12,663 bases of DNA from an uncultured Clostridia bacterium (GCA_934277495.1 CAKQUI010000064.1:1-12663); one strand, 5' to 3'. Positions 1 to 5,889 are shown, counted from the first letter of the stretch. A program made the numbers and translations. The notes: a model not told the origin generated them from the letters alone.

Positions 1-839
1 GCTGTCAGCCTCTGCTCGTGAGCTTCGACTGCCTTTATCCCGATCTTGTTCAGCATCCTCACGGAAACACCCAGTCCGATTATCCCCGGCGCGTTCAGTG
101 TGCCCGCCTCATATCCGTCCGGAAAGTCCAGGGGCTGCACCATATCCCTTGAACGGCTGCCGGTACCGCCTTCGTTCAGCGGCTTCAGCGCCAGTCCTTC
201 CCGGACATACAGCAGCCCCGTGCCCTGAGGCCCCAGCAGACCTTTGTGCCCTGGGGCTGCCAGCATGTCTATATGCTGCCGCTTAACATCGATATCCATA
301 TGTCCCAGTCCCTGAGCTCCATCAACAAGAAAAACGATACCGTTCCTGGTCGCGATCCTGCCGATCTTTTCAATGGGCATCTTCGTACCGGTGACATTGG
401 ATGCAGCTGTTATGACGATCAGCTTCGTATCCGGTCTCACAGCCCGGCGTATGTCCTCCGGATCAAGGCTTCCATCTGTTGCGCAACCCACCACCGAAAC
501 CCGGACCCCTTTCCGCTCAAGACTTTTCAGCGGACGCATCACGGAATTATGCTCCATCGATGAAGTTATGACATGGTCACCTTCACGAAGCAGACCCTTC
601 AGCGCCAGATTGAGGCCTTCGGTGCAGTTTTTCGTGAAAATTATACGTTCAGGTTTCTCCGTTCCAATGAGCCGGGCTATCTCCTGCCTCACTTTGGATA
701 TCTCCCCTGCAGTTTTTACCGCCATCGAATGTCCCGACCGGCCGGGATTGGCGCAGTAACCGGTCATTGCCTCAGCCATCGCATCCACCATTTCTCCCGG
801 TTTCGGGAACGACGTCGCGCCGTTATCCAGATAAATCAT
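1..839 (-). CDS. Cysteine desulfurase family aminotransferase (class V), 3' end off window
   Basis: This is a PLP-dependent class V aminotransferase of the cysteine desulfurase / selenocysteine lyase group. It would remove sulfur or selenium from cysteine or selenocysteine in the cytosol. The start at 837-839 opens as MIYLDNGATSFPKPGE and has GGAGG 5 nt upstream (845-849); an out-of-frame ATG at 841-843 stops after six codons. Visible landmarks are NPGRSGH (31-37), His97 in MEHNS, Asn148, Asp173 in LVDGAQ, and the PLP lysine Lys199 in APGHKG. About 279 of the family's usual ~380 residues are present. The active-site cysteine lies in the missing part, so desulfurase activity cannot be confirmed. 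The N-terminus resembles the EF2568-like subfamily (TIGR01977), some members of which sit near selenium-related genes. No clear promoter is seen between the start and the terminator at 914-946. Confidence 0.93.
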   Translation of the reverse strand, partial: MIYLDNGATSFPKPGEMVDAMAEAMTGYCANPGRSGHSMAVKTAGEISKVRQEIARLIGTEKPERIIFTKNCTEGLNLALKGLLREGDHVITSSMEHNSVMRPLKSLERKGVRVSVVGCATDGSLDPEDIRRAVRPDTKLIVITAASNVTGTKMPIEKIGRIATRNGIVFLVDGAQGLGHMDIDVKRQHIDMLAAPGHKGLLGPQGTGLLYVREGLALKPLNEGGTGSRSRDMVQPLDFPDGYEAGTLNAPGIIGLGVSVRMLNKIGIKAVEAHEQRLT

Positions 840-850
840 ACATACCTCCC

Positions 851-890
851 GCCCCCGCAGGGGCAAATCCGCATGAGATACCGCCCCTGC
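851..890 (-). promoter_or_regulatory. GC-rich leader with two mutually exclusive hairpins
   Basis: Just upstream of the aminotransferase ribosome binding site (845-849), GCAGGGGC (857-864) is the reverse complement of GCCCCTGC (883-890), with an 18-nt spacer. The segment 860-864 can instead pair with 851-855 as a tight hairpin with a 4-nt loop. Only one of the two can form. The inner one sits directly against the Shine-Dalgarno sequence, so it could affect translation. I do not recognise a known riboswitch, so the regulatory role is inference. Confidence 0.35.
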
Positions 891-913
891 AGCAGACAGG
901 CACCCAGCTCCCG

Positions 914-946
914 AAAAAAATACAGGCTTGATATATCAGCCTGTAT
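914..946 (-). terminator. Rho-independent terminator of the XRE regulator gene
   Basis: On the minus strand ATACAGGC (946-939) pairs with GCCTGTAT (927-920). The enclosed TGATATATCA is itself palindromic, so the stem extends with one bulged base. The stem runs straight into seven T residues (complement of 914-920). It lies about 57 nt after the stop of the regulator gene at 1004, the expected place for that gene's terminator. It also separates the regulator from the aminotransferase gene. Confidence 0.8.
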
Positions 947-1003
947 ATAATATGCTTTATCGGTGTTATTGGTGAAAAATATCGACTTATACATGACGTC
1001 CTG

Positions 1004-1246
1004 TCATTTTATTTCCTGTTCCAGATCATCAAACTCCTGTGTAGAAAAAAAATCTCCTAACGTAATGTCCAGACCATCACAGAATTTCTTGATCGTTATT
1101 ATCGAAATGTCCCTGCGCTTTTTATCCATCATGCTATATGCCGTAGATGGCGTTACTCCCGATCTTGTCGCAAGTTCATTTATTTTGATGTCCTTTTCAT
1201 TACACAATTCTATGAACCTGTCTACAACAGCATCTTTTACGCTCAT
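1004..1246 (-). CDS. XRE-family (Cro/C1-type) HTH transcriptional regulator
   Basis: This 80-residue protein is almost entirely one Cro/C1-type helix-turn-helix domain. The DNA-binding unit spans about residues 22-41 (INELATRSGVTPSTAYSMM), followed by the family's usual helices (TIKKFCDGLDITLGDFF, 51-67) and a short acidic tail. There is no effector, peptidase or oligomerisation domain, so it is probably a simple dimeric repressor. The start at 1246 has GAGGTGA (1253-1259) at good spacing; an ATG at 1250 is in another frame. It is divergent from the two CFI-box genes, and two overlapping palindromes lie 31-62 bp upstream of its start. Autoregulation together with control of the divergent operon is the natural reading. 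Its transcript ends at the hairpin at 914-946. Confidence 0.92.
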   Translation of the reverse strand: MSVKDAVVDRFIELCNEKDIKINELATRSGVTPSTAYSMMDKKRRDISIITIKKFCDGLDITLGDFFSTQEFDDLEQEIK

Positions 1247-1276
1247 TCATGTCACCTCGAATGTATTGTAAAATTT

Positions 1277-1308
1277 TATACGCAGCAACGTATACGCACT
1301 TGCGTATA
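1277..1308. promoter_or_regulatory. Two overlapping palindromic operators between XRE gene and CFI-box operon
   Basis: The right site, 1291-1308, is a perfect 8-2-8 palindrome: TATACGCA-CT-TGCGTATA. The left site, 1277-1294, has the same 8-2-8 geometry (TATACGCA-GC-AACGTATA) with 6 of 8 arm positions matching. The two centres are 14 bp apart and the sites share TATA at 1291-1294. The right site overlaps the -35 hexamer of the CFI-box promoter. The left site touches candidate -10 sequences of the regulator gene (TATAAA, 1275-1280 on the minus strand). Sequence and position fit an operator pair for the adjacent XRE protein; binding itself is inferred. Confidence 0.75.
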
Positions 1309-1328
1309 TAGAACAAATGTGTTAAACT
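1300..1328 (+). promoter_or_regulatory. Probable promoter of the CFI-box operon
   Basis: TTGCGT (1300-1305) and TAAACT (1323-1328) are 17 bp apart, each matching the sigma-A consensus at four of six positions. The -35 hexamer lies inside the right arm of the perfect operator palindrome, so a bound repressor would exclude RNA polymerase. TTATAT at 1328-1333 is an alternative -10. The predicted leader is about 45 nt. Confidence 0.5.
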
Positions 1329-1378
1329 TATATCACTAAAAACCAAACGAAAGGTAATTTTATTGGAGGAATGTAAAC

Positions 1379-2071
1379 GTGAGTACACAAGAGTATAATT
1401 ACTTTTTTAACCTGATGGATGTTCTTGAAGACTGGCATAACAATTACAGCGGTTTAGAACTACTTAATGTACGCATCACCAAATACTATGCGAGCATTTC
1501 TGCTAAACAACTGCTAGTAATCGGAAATATCAAGGACAGCGAACACGATATCGAAGATCTGGTGCAGCTTGCAAACAGATTCCCTGATAGCGAAGATGGA
1601 AGATACTTCAGAAAATTATCTGAATGGTTCGATTTGGGAGACCCTCATAACCCAACTGGTGAAATACGCGCATTTTATCAGAAATGCATCAGCGTCTCCT
1701 CGGATTCCGAGCTAGTTAACGTAATGAACGAATTAGAATCAAAATGCAAAGATAGATATCCTGATATGGATATTAAATTTGAGCTACCTAAAATAGAGAC
1801 CGGACCGTGCTACATAGCCACATCGGTATACGGCACATATAACTGTCCTGAATTATGGACCCTTAGAAGATTCCGAGACAATGTACTGAACAAACACTTT
1901 GCCGGCAGGATGTTTATAAAGATCTACTATAAAACAAGCCCGTGGCTTGTTAAACATTTCGGTCATACAAAGTTATTCACTAAATTTATCAAAAGAAAAT
2001 TAGACAAATTTGTCTATAAACTTAATGAAGCAGGAATATCAAATTCAGACTACAATGATACTTCCATTTAA
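1379..2071 (+). CDS. CFI-box C-terminal domain protein, 230 aa, function unknown
   Basis: The start is GTG at 1379, with GGAGGA (1365-1370) 8 nt upstream. The ATG at 1371 is followed at once by TAA and cannot be the start. Residues 1-140 are a helical-looking acidic region that I do not recognise. From Cys144 there is a CFI-box type module: CYIATSVYGTYNC (144-156), LRRFRDNVL (162-170), then an aromatic KIYYKTSPWLVKHF stretch (181-194) and a basic tail. This C-terminal domain recurs at the ends of otherwise unrelated bacterial proteins and has no established function. There is no signal peptide or convincing membrane helix. The gene is first in an operon with the second CFI-box gene (23-nt gap) and is divergent from the XRE repressor. 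The DNA is visibly more AT-rich than the flanking genes, which suggests acquisition by transfer. Confidence 0.85.
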   Translation: MSTQEYNYFFNLMDVLEDWHNNYSGLELLNVRITKYYASISAKQLLVIGNIKDSEHDIEDLVQLANRFPDSEDGRYFRKLSEWFDLGDPHNPTGEIRAFYQKCISVSSDSELVNVMNELESKCKDRYPDMDIKFELPKIETGPCYIATSVYGTYNCPELWTLRRFRDNVLNKHFAGRMFIKIYYKTSPWLVKHFGHTKLFTKFIKRKLDKFVYKLNEAGISNSDYNDTSI

Positions 2072-2094
2072 TAATTGAAAGAAGGTGATTTTAT

Positions 2095-2565
2095 ATGGCA
2101 CGAAGAACTTGTTTTGATTGTAGCAACTGTGATAAACAAGAGGTCAAAGACGGTAAGGTATGGTGCCGATACTATAAAGAGTATTACGACCCTGATGATG
2201 CATATTCATGTGGCCGTTTTACAATGAGTTCATCAGAAGGCTGTTATCTGACAACCGCATGTACTGAAGCAATGGATCTTCCTGATAATTGTTACGAACT
2301 TGAAACCATGAGGGCTTTTCGTGATGGATATCTGACTCACGAAGTTAATAATGGAAAAGAAATCATCGAGGAATATTACACCGTTGCGCCTGAAATCGTG
2401 ACAGCCGTAAACACACAATGCGATTCCAAAGATATCTGGCGCAAATTGTATTATGATGAAATCCTTCCATGTGTTGACTTAATAAATTCATCCCGGTATG
2501 AAGATGCATTGACAAAATACCAGAATATGACCGATTCTCTATTAAAAAAATATGTGCTTCAGTAA
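2095..2565 (+). CDS. Second CFI-box-like protein with N-terminal cysteine cluster, 156 aa
   Basis: The start at 2095 has AAGGTGA (2082-2088) 6 nt upstream. Residues 1-42 hold Cys6, Cys9, Cys12, Cys24 and Cys39, in the layout of a small metal (probably zinc) binding domain. From Cys50 the protein has a CFI-box-like module: CYLTTAC (50-56), Cys66, then LETMRAFRDGYL (69-80) and EEYYTVAPEIV (92-102). These correspond element by element to CYIATSVYG, LRRFRD and KIYYKTSPWLV in the upstream protein. The two genes therefore share the C-terminal module but have unrelated N-termini. The remainder (103-156) is helical and not recognised. There is no signal peptide, so it is probably cytosolic. It is cotranscribed with the preceding gene under the operator pair at 1277-1308. 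Function is unknown. Confidence 0.83.
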   Translation: MARRTCFDCSNCDKQEVKDGKVWCRYYKEYYDPDDAYSCGRFTMSSSEGCYLTTACTEAMDLPDNCYELETMRAFRDGYLTHEVNNGKEIIEEYYTVAPEIVTAVNTQCDSKDIWRKLYYDEILPCVDLINSSRYEDALTKYQNMTDSLLKKYVLQ

Positions 2566-2633
2566 AAAGTCGTCTATGCATATACAAATATTACGGAACA
2601 ATAGCAACACATATTTCTGAGATTATAAGCAAT

Positions 2634-2680
2634 TATCCTGTTAACGTCAGTTATCTGAAAAAACTAACGTTAACAGGATA
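2634..2680. repeat. Large inverted repeat, 14-bp perfect arms, end of the CFI-box block
   Basis: TATCCTGTTAACGT (2634-2647) is the exact reverse complement of ACGTTAACAGGATA (2667-2680). After one mismatch, AGTT (2649-2652) pairs with AACT (2662-2665), leaving a 9-nt loop. It begins 68 nt after the second CFI-box gene. It may be that operon's terminator, but the stem is AT-rich and no T-run follows it directly (CTTTTTA comes about 10 nt later). A recombination scar or an operator are alternatives. Nothing else is seen in 2566-2755. Confidence 0.7.
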
Positions 2681-2755
2681 TAATACCTTGCTTTTTATAA
2701 CTTTCCCGACCAAAGACATATATTCAAAATAAAATCCAGTGTAATTATACATACC

Positions 2756-2918
2756 TCAGTCATCATAATGACCTTTGCACGAAAGGATCTCTATCACATC
2801 GTTTTTTATCCTGTACACCAGTCTGTCTACATCGTTGATGCGGCGGCTCCAGAAACCGCTAAGCTCTCCTCTCAATGGCTCCGGTTTGCCCTTACCGTCA
2901 AAGGTTGATTTTCCTCAT
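2756..2918 (-). pseudogene. Truncated YoeB/Txe-type (RelE superfamily) mRNA interferase toxin
   Basis: The frame ending at 2756 encodes a clear YoeB C-terminal half: [10 protein letters not shown], then [19 protein letters not shown], ending SCKGHYDD. Residues corresponding to the known YoeB catalytic positions (Glu46, Arg65, His83, Tyr84 in E. coli) are all present. The N-terminal half of the ~84-residue toxin is missing. An ATG at 2916-2918, overlapping the antitoxin stop by 4 nt, opens as MRKINL and then hits TGA. This looks like the original toxin start followed by a deletion of roughly 90 nt that also broke the frame. The remnant lies in the antitoxin's own frame, separated from it only by that gene's TGA. 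It is probably inactive. Confidence 0.8.
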
Positions 2919-3058
2919 TCTTCCTCTTCTATGAGTTCACGTTCCTTGCCTTTGCCTTGCTCCAGTGCTTTTATCCCGCTGCGGAGATGTTTCATATTGC
3001 TTTCTGAGTAAAAAGGATCCGTGGAAATTTCAAAAGTGTTTTCCTGTTCATTCGTCAT
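2915..3058 (-). CDS. Short antitoxin (RelB/YefM-like C-terminal segment), 47 aa
   Basis: The frame reads MTNEQENTFEISTDPFYSES, then NMKHLRSGIKALEQGKG and ERELIEEEE. The DPFYSESNM..L...I..L..GKG..RELIE pattern is the toxin-wrapping C-terminal half of RelB/DinJ- and YefM-type antitoxins. The N-terminal DNA-binding domain of such ~85-residue proteins is absent, so it is either a naturally short antitoxin or a remnant. A GGAGG (3071-3075) lies 12 nt upstream, inside the end of the DUF362 gene, and the gap to that gene's stop is only 6 nt, so it is probably cotranscribed. Its stop overlaps the toxin remnant's ATG (ATGA). Family placement rests on this short motif. Confidence 0.6.
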   Translation of the reverse strand: MTNEQENTFEISTDPFYSESNMKHLRSGIKALEQGKGKERELIEEEE

Positions 3059-3064
3059 TTTTTA

Positions 3065-4525
3065 TCATATCCTCCATTTCCGGTCCAGTAGCTTTGCCAG
3101 CAGGGATCGCTTTACTGTTATGGCTTCTTCCGGGCACATTTCCTGGCAGCAGTAGCATTTGATGCATCTGCTGTAGTCGTAGACCGCTTTGCGTTTTACC
3201 AGTTTAACTGCTTTGTCTTCCACTGGGCAGGCGCTGACGCACATACCGCATCCGATGCAGCGGTCTGTCTTTACGACAGGTTTCTTTTCCAGTATCGGCG
3301 CCAGGAACCGGGCTGCGCCCACGATGCCTTTGTAGTCCCTGCCTCGCTGAACGTTGAAATCGCTGCGGCCGTATTTTGCTGCGGCTTCCTCCGGGGTCAT
3401 CCTGCCTGACGGGGTGACTACGGTTATATTTTGCATAGTACCCACGCCCTGCTCCATGCCGCTGACGTTTGTCGGCACCAGTTTCGGATCCAGATACACA
3501 AGATGACAGAAAACCGTATCAAGCGCCACAGGGTCTTTCGATGCCAGTATGACGTTCATCGGCGTCGGCATGCCTGAGCCCGGTCCGTTGCCCTCCATGG
3601 CGGTGATGCCGTCCATGATGTGCAGCACCGGGTCCACCAGGTTGTTGAGGTCTGCGATCATCCTTGCAAAAGTCTCTGCTGTGGCAAATCTGGCGTGGGA
3701 TGCGCCTTTGTTGAATCCGTATACACAGCCGAATGTGTTTTTCACTGCACCGGTTATGCGTTCAAGCTGGTGCGTCTTCATTTTGCATATGTTGACGATG
3801 CCCTCTGCTGCTGCGACCTCATCGCACAGGATAAATCTCTGCTCTGCCCGTCCTGATGGAAAGGATACTTCCGTGCCATGTTCAAAATCCCCGAAAGGGA
3901 TACCCAGTCTGTCTGCAGGCTCTTTCAGGCCGCACTCCTCCGCTACTTTTTCCGGTTTCATCCTCGACGGTCCCGGTGAATCGCCATAGCACAGGTCGCT
4001 GAAGCCCGCTTCCTGCAGGAGCCTGCCTGCTGCTTCGAATACTGCAGGATGCGTAGTGCATGCTTTCTCCGGATCGGCTTTGGTCAGCAGGTTCGGTTTC
4101 ATGACGATGTTACTGTCTTTCGGAAGTCCGATGAGCGTTTCCGTACCTCCCAGAAGGTCTGCCGCTTCAGACAGAGCACGGTACACTGCCTCCCTGTCAT
4201 AGCTTTCGCATTTCACAAGGGCGACTTCGGCATATGCCGGCTTCGCATCATGTATATCGCCTGTCCTGCCGGATACCTTGTCCTCCCGCTGCTCACTCGT
4301 GCCGGGTCTGCAGTTCATCTCTGTATCTGAGCTGCTGCACGGATGGCAGCTGCAGCCGGATGCTTCACAATACTCCGTATTTTCTTCCGCAGCGTCCGGC
4401 GAACATTTGGGCTTGTCCACATGACCCGCCGGTCCGCAGGATCCTTCGGATCCGTTATATATAAAAGAAGTCCCGCAATCATTGCGAAACTCCATATCAC
4501 TGTTTTTCATATCGTCTTTCTTCAT
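3065..4525 (-). CDS. DUF362 protein with C-terminal 2x[4Fe-4S] ferredoxin domain
   Basis: This 486-residue protein starts at 4525, chosen because GGGAGG (4534-4539) lies 8 nt upstream; an in-frame start 18 codons earlier has no such site. The DUF362 domain begins around residue 100 (VALVKCESYDREAVYRAL) and includes the typical MKPNLLTK, YGDSPGPSRMKPEKV and CKMKTHQLERITGAVKN segments. The C-terminus has two 4Fe-4S motifs: Cys423/426/429/433-Pro and Cys454/457/460/464-Pro, with an extra Cys459. It is presumably a cytosolic iron-sulfur protein; the reaction of this family is not established. Residues 1-95 are an unusual cysteine-rich, low-complexity extension with eight cysteines (17, 30, 41, 53, 58, 60, 63, 72) not expected in the family. 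The antitoxin gene follows almost directly. Confidence 0.9.
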   Translation of the reverse strand: MKKDDMKNSDMEFRNDCGTSFIYNGSEGSCGPAGHVDKPKCSPDAAEENTEYCEASGCSCHPCSSSDTEMNCRPGTSEQREDKVSGRTGDIHDAKPAYAEVALVKCESYDREAVYRALSEAADLLGGTETLIGLPKDSNIVMKPNLLTKADPEKACTTHPAVFEAAGRLLQEAGFSDLCYGDSPGPSRMKPEKVAEECGLKEPADRLGIPFGDFEHGTEVSFPSGRAEQRFILCDEVAAAEGIVNICKMKTHQLERITGAVKNTFGCVYGFNKGASHARFATAETFARMIADLNNLVDPVLHIMDGITAMEGNGPGSGMPTPMNVILASKDPVALDTVFCHLVYLDPKLVPTNVSGMEQGVGTMQNITVVTPSGRMTPEEAAAKYGRSDFNVQRGRDYKGIVGAARFLAPILEKKPVVKTDRCIGCGMCVSACPVEDKAVKLVKRKAVYDYSRCIKCYCCQEMCPEEAITVKRSLLAKLLDRKWRI

Positions 4526-4593
4526 ATTATATACCTCCCGGACATTCCCAGTGCAGCTGCAACTCAACCAGCGACACATTCGGCTACACCTGG

Positions 4594-4969
4594 ATGTATC
4601 GAAATCTGCTTTTTTGAGTCCGGTTTCGATACTTTCTCACTTTTCGTGAGGTGCTGGCCATGACTCACGGCTCACGTGGGACGCCGAATGTATCGAAATC
4701 CGATCTTTTTTGCTCAGTTTCGATACTTTTTCTTTTTTCGTGAAGGACTGACCGTGACTCACGGCTCAAGTGAGATGCCAAATGTATCGAAATCCGCTAT
4801 TTTTAACTCAGTTTCGATACTTTTTCGCTTCTCGTGAAGGGCTGACCATGACTCACGGCTCAGGTGAGATGCCAAATGTATCGAAATCCGATCTTTTTAA
4901 CCCTTTTTCGATACTTTCTCACTTTTCGTGAAGGACTGATCGTAGCTCACGGTTCAGGGGCTGATCGTA
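4594..4969. repeat. Four tandem copies of a 94-bp non-coding repeat with internal hairpins
   Basis: GTATCGAAA occurs at 4596, 4690, 4784 and 4878, exactly 94 bp apart each time. Each copy is matched 19 nt later by its reverse complement TTTCGATAC (4624-4632, 4718-4726, 4812-4820, 4906-4914). On the plus strand each hairpin is followed by a T-rich run (ACTTTTTC or ACTTTCTC), then TTTTCGTGA, a GACTCACGG core and, in the middle copies, GTGAGATGCCAAAT leading into the next unit. Copy 2 contains a perfect CCGTGA-C-TCACGG. Copies 2-4 are most alike; the edges of copies 1 and 4 are degenerate. No supported gene lies inside. The array fills the 452-bp gap between the SanA/YdcF-like and DUF362 genes. 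Confidence 0.95.
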
Positions 4970-4977
4970 TACTGCAG

Positions 4978-5703
4978 CTAATGTGTCTTTATGCCTGTCC
5001 CGCTTATTGGTATGGCGTCTCCCAGGAATGTAGGATCCGGTTTTATCATCCATTTGACAAAGTCCTTGTCCCTTGCCAGGATCTCTCTCACATCACGATA
5101 TCCCTGGCCTCTGTACTGCGCCTGATCTGATGCTGCGCCTGCAGCATCTATGCCCATGTGCCTGCAGCCGTACAATGTCCTGTAAAGATGGTACCTCTGA
5201 GTCACCACCACCATGCTGTTCACTTCGAATATATACTTTGCACGGTAGACTGATTCATAAGTAGAGAACCCTGCGTGATCCAAAAAAATATCCTCGCTCT
5301 TCACTCCCGCTTCCTCGGCGTAGTTCTTCATGACCTCTACTTCATTGTAGGCTACCTGTCCGTTGTCTCCGGTCATCAGAAGTTTAGGCGCTACGCCTTT
5401 CTTGTAAAGCTCGATGCCTGTATCCAGCCTGTCCTTGAGCATCAGACTGGGAGTGCCGTCGGAGTGTACAGATGCACCAAGCACCATTATACATTCCGGC
5501 TTTATCTCTTTGAACCGGCTCACTTCATCATCTGATATCGTATCCTCTCTTGAATCTATCTCTGCGTATATGCTGTTTTCAGTTGTCTTTATCACGAAAA
5601 GATCTGCTCCGAAAACTGCTGCTGTCACACCTGCTATAACGGCGACAGCTATTATCAGTATCTTCATAACAAGTCTCTTTTTGCTTTTTTCTTTCTTCAT
5701 CAT
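4978..5703 (-). CDS. SanA/YdcF (DUF218) family membrane-anchored protein
   Basis: This 241-residue protein has a basic N-terminus, one hydrophobic segment at about 14-37 (signal anchor) and a DUF218 domain from about 70 to 215. Family landmarks are IMVLGASVHSDGTPSLML (72-89), KLLMTGDNG (107-115), the acidic YNEVEVMKNYA (119-129), FLDHAGFSTYES (140-151) and VVVTQRYHLYRTL (166-178). The ElyC/SanA/YdcF group is linked to envelope and peptidoglycan homeostasis, and SanA to vancomycin tolerance in enterobacteria; the biochemical activity is unclear. The domain probably faces outside the membrane. No Shine-Dalgarno site precedes either candidate ATG (5703 or 5700). A TATAAT box only 6 bp upstream suggests a leaderless mRNA starting at 5703. 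Confidence 0.87.
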   Translation of the reverse strand: MMKKEKSKKRLVMKILIIAVAVIAGVTAAVFGADLFVIKTTENSIYAEIDSREDTISDDEVSRFKEIKPECIMVLGASVHSDGTPSLMLKDRLDTGIELYKKGVAPKLLMTGDNGQVAYNEVEVMKNYAEEAGVKSEDIFLDHAGFSTYESVYRAKYIFEVNSMVVVTQRYHLYRTLYGCRHMGIDAAGAASDQAQYRGQGYRDVREILARDKDFVKWMIKPDPTFLGDAIPISGTGIKTH

Positions 5704-5709
5704 GGCTAT

Positions 5710-5738
5710 ATTATAAAGGTTTTTTATGATAGTTTAAA
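5710..5738 (-). promoter_or_regulatory. Promoter of the SanA/YdcF-like gene, predicting a leaderless mRNA
   Basis: On the minus strand TATAAT (complement of 5710-5715) is a perfect -10 box, with TTTAAA (complement of 5733-5738, four of six matches) 17 bp upstream. Transcription would begin about 7 nt after the -10, at or next to the ATG at 5703. That would explain the lack of a ribosome binding site. Confidence 0.55.
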
Positions 5739-5792
5739 GAAATCCTTACGATTTATTGTTTTTGTTTACAAAAATAAAACCATTTTAAATCT

Positions 5793-5825
5793 GTTGTTGA
5801 CAACTCACAAATTCAGGATTATATT
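5793..5825 (+). promoter_or_regulatory. Strong sigma-A promoter of ilvE with palindrome over the -35
   Basis: TTGACA (5797-5802, six of six) and TATATT (5820-5825, five of six) are 17 bp apart, placing the transcript start near 5832 and giving a leader of about 58 nt. The -35 lies inside a perfect small palindrome, GTTGT-TG-ACAAC (5793-5804), which could be a repressor site. A second AT palindrome, TTTTTGT-TT-ACAAAAA, lies upstream at 5759-5774. The leader is too short for a T-box riboswitch. Confidence 0.8.
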
Positions 5826-5889
5826 ATTATTGTTACAGAATGAAAAGTTTTATACTTACATATTAAATGATATATAAAGGAGAACTGCA

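Noticed and set aside
1371..1376. AUG directly followed by UAA between the ribosome binding site and the GTG start of the first CFI-box gene
   Set aside because: It touches the Shine-Dalgarno sequence with no spacing, so initiation there is unlikely; probably chance.
4526..4579. Upstream in-frame start adding 18 residues to the DUF362 protein
   Set aside because: No ribosome binding site precedes it, whereas the start at 4525 has GGGAGG at 8 nt.
4594..4969. CRISPR array
   Set aside because: The whole 94-bp unit is repeated, including the would-be spacers, and no cas genes are near.
5826..5889. T-box or other amino-acid riboswitch upstream of ilvE
   Set aside because: The leader is only about 58 nt, AT-rich and lacks a terminator/antiterminator pair.
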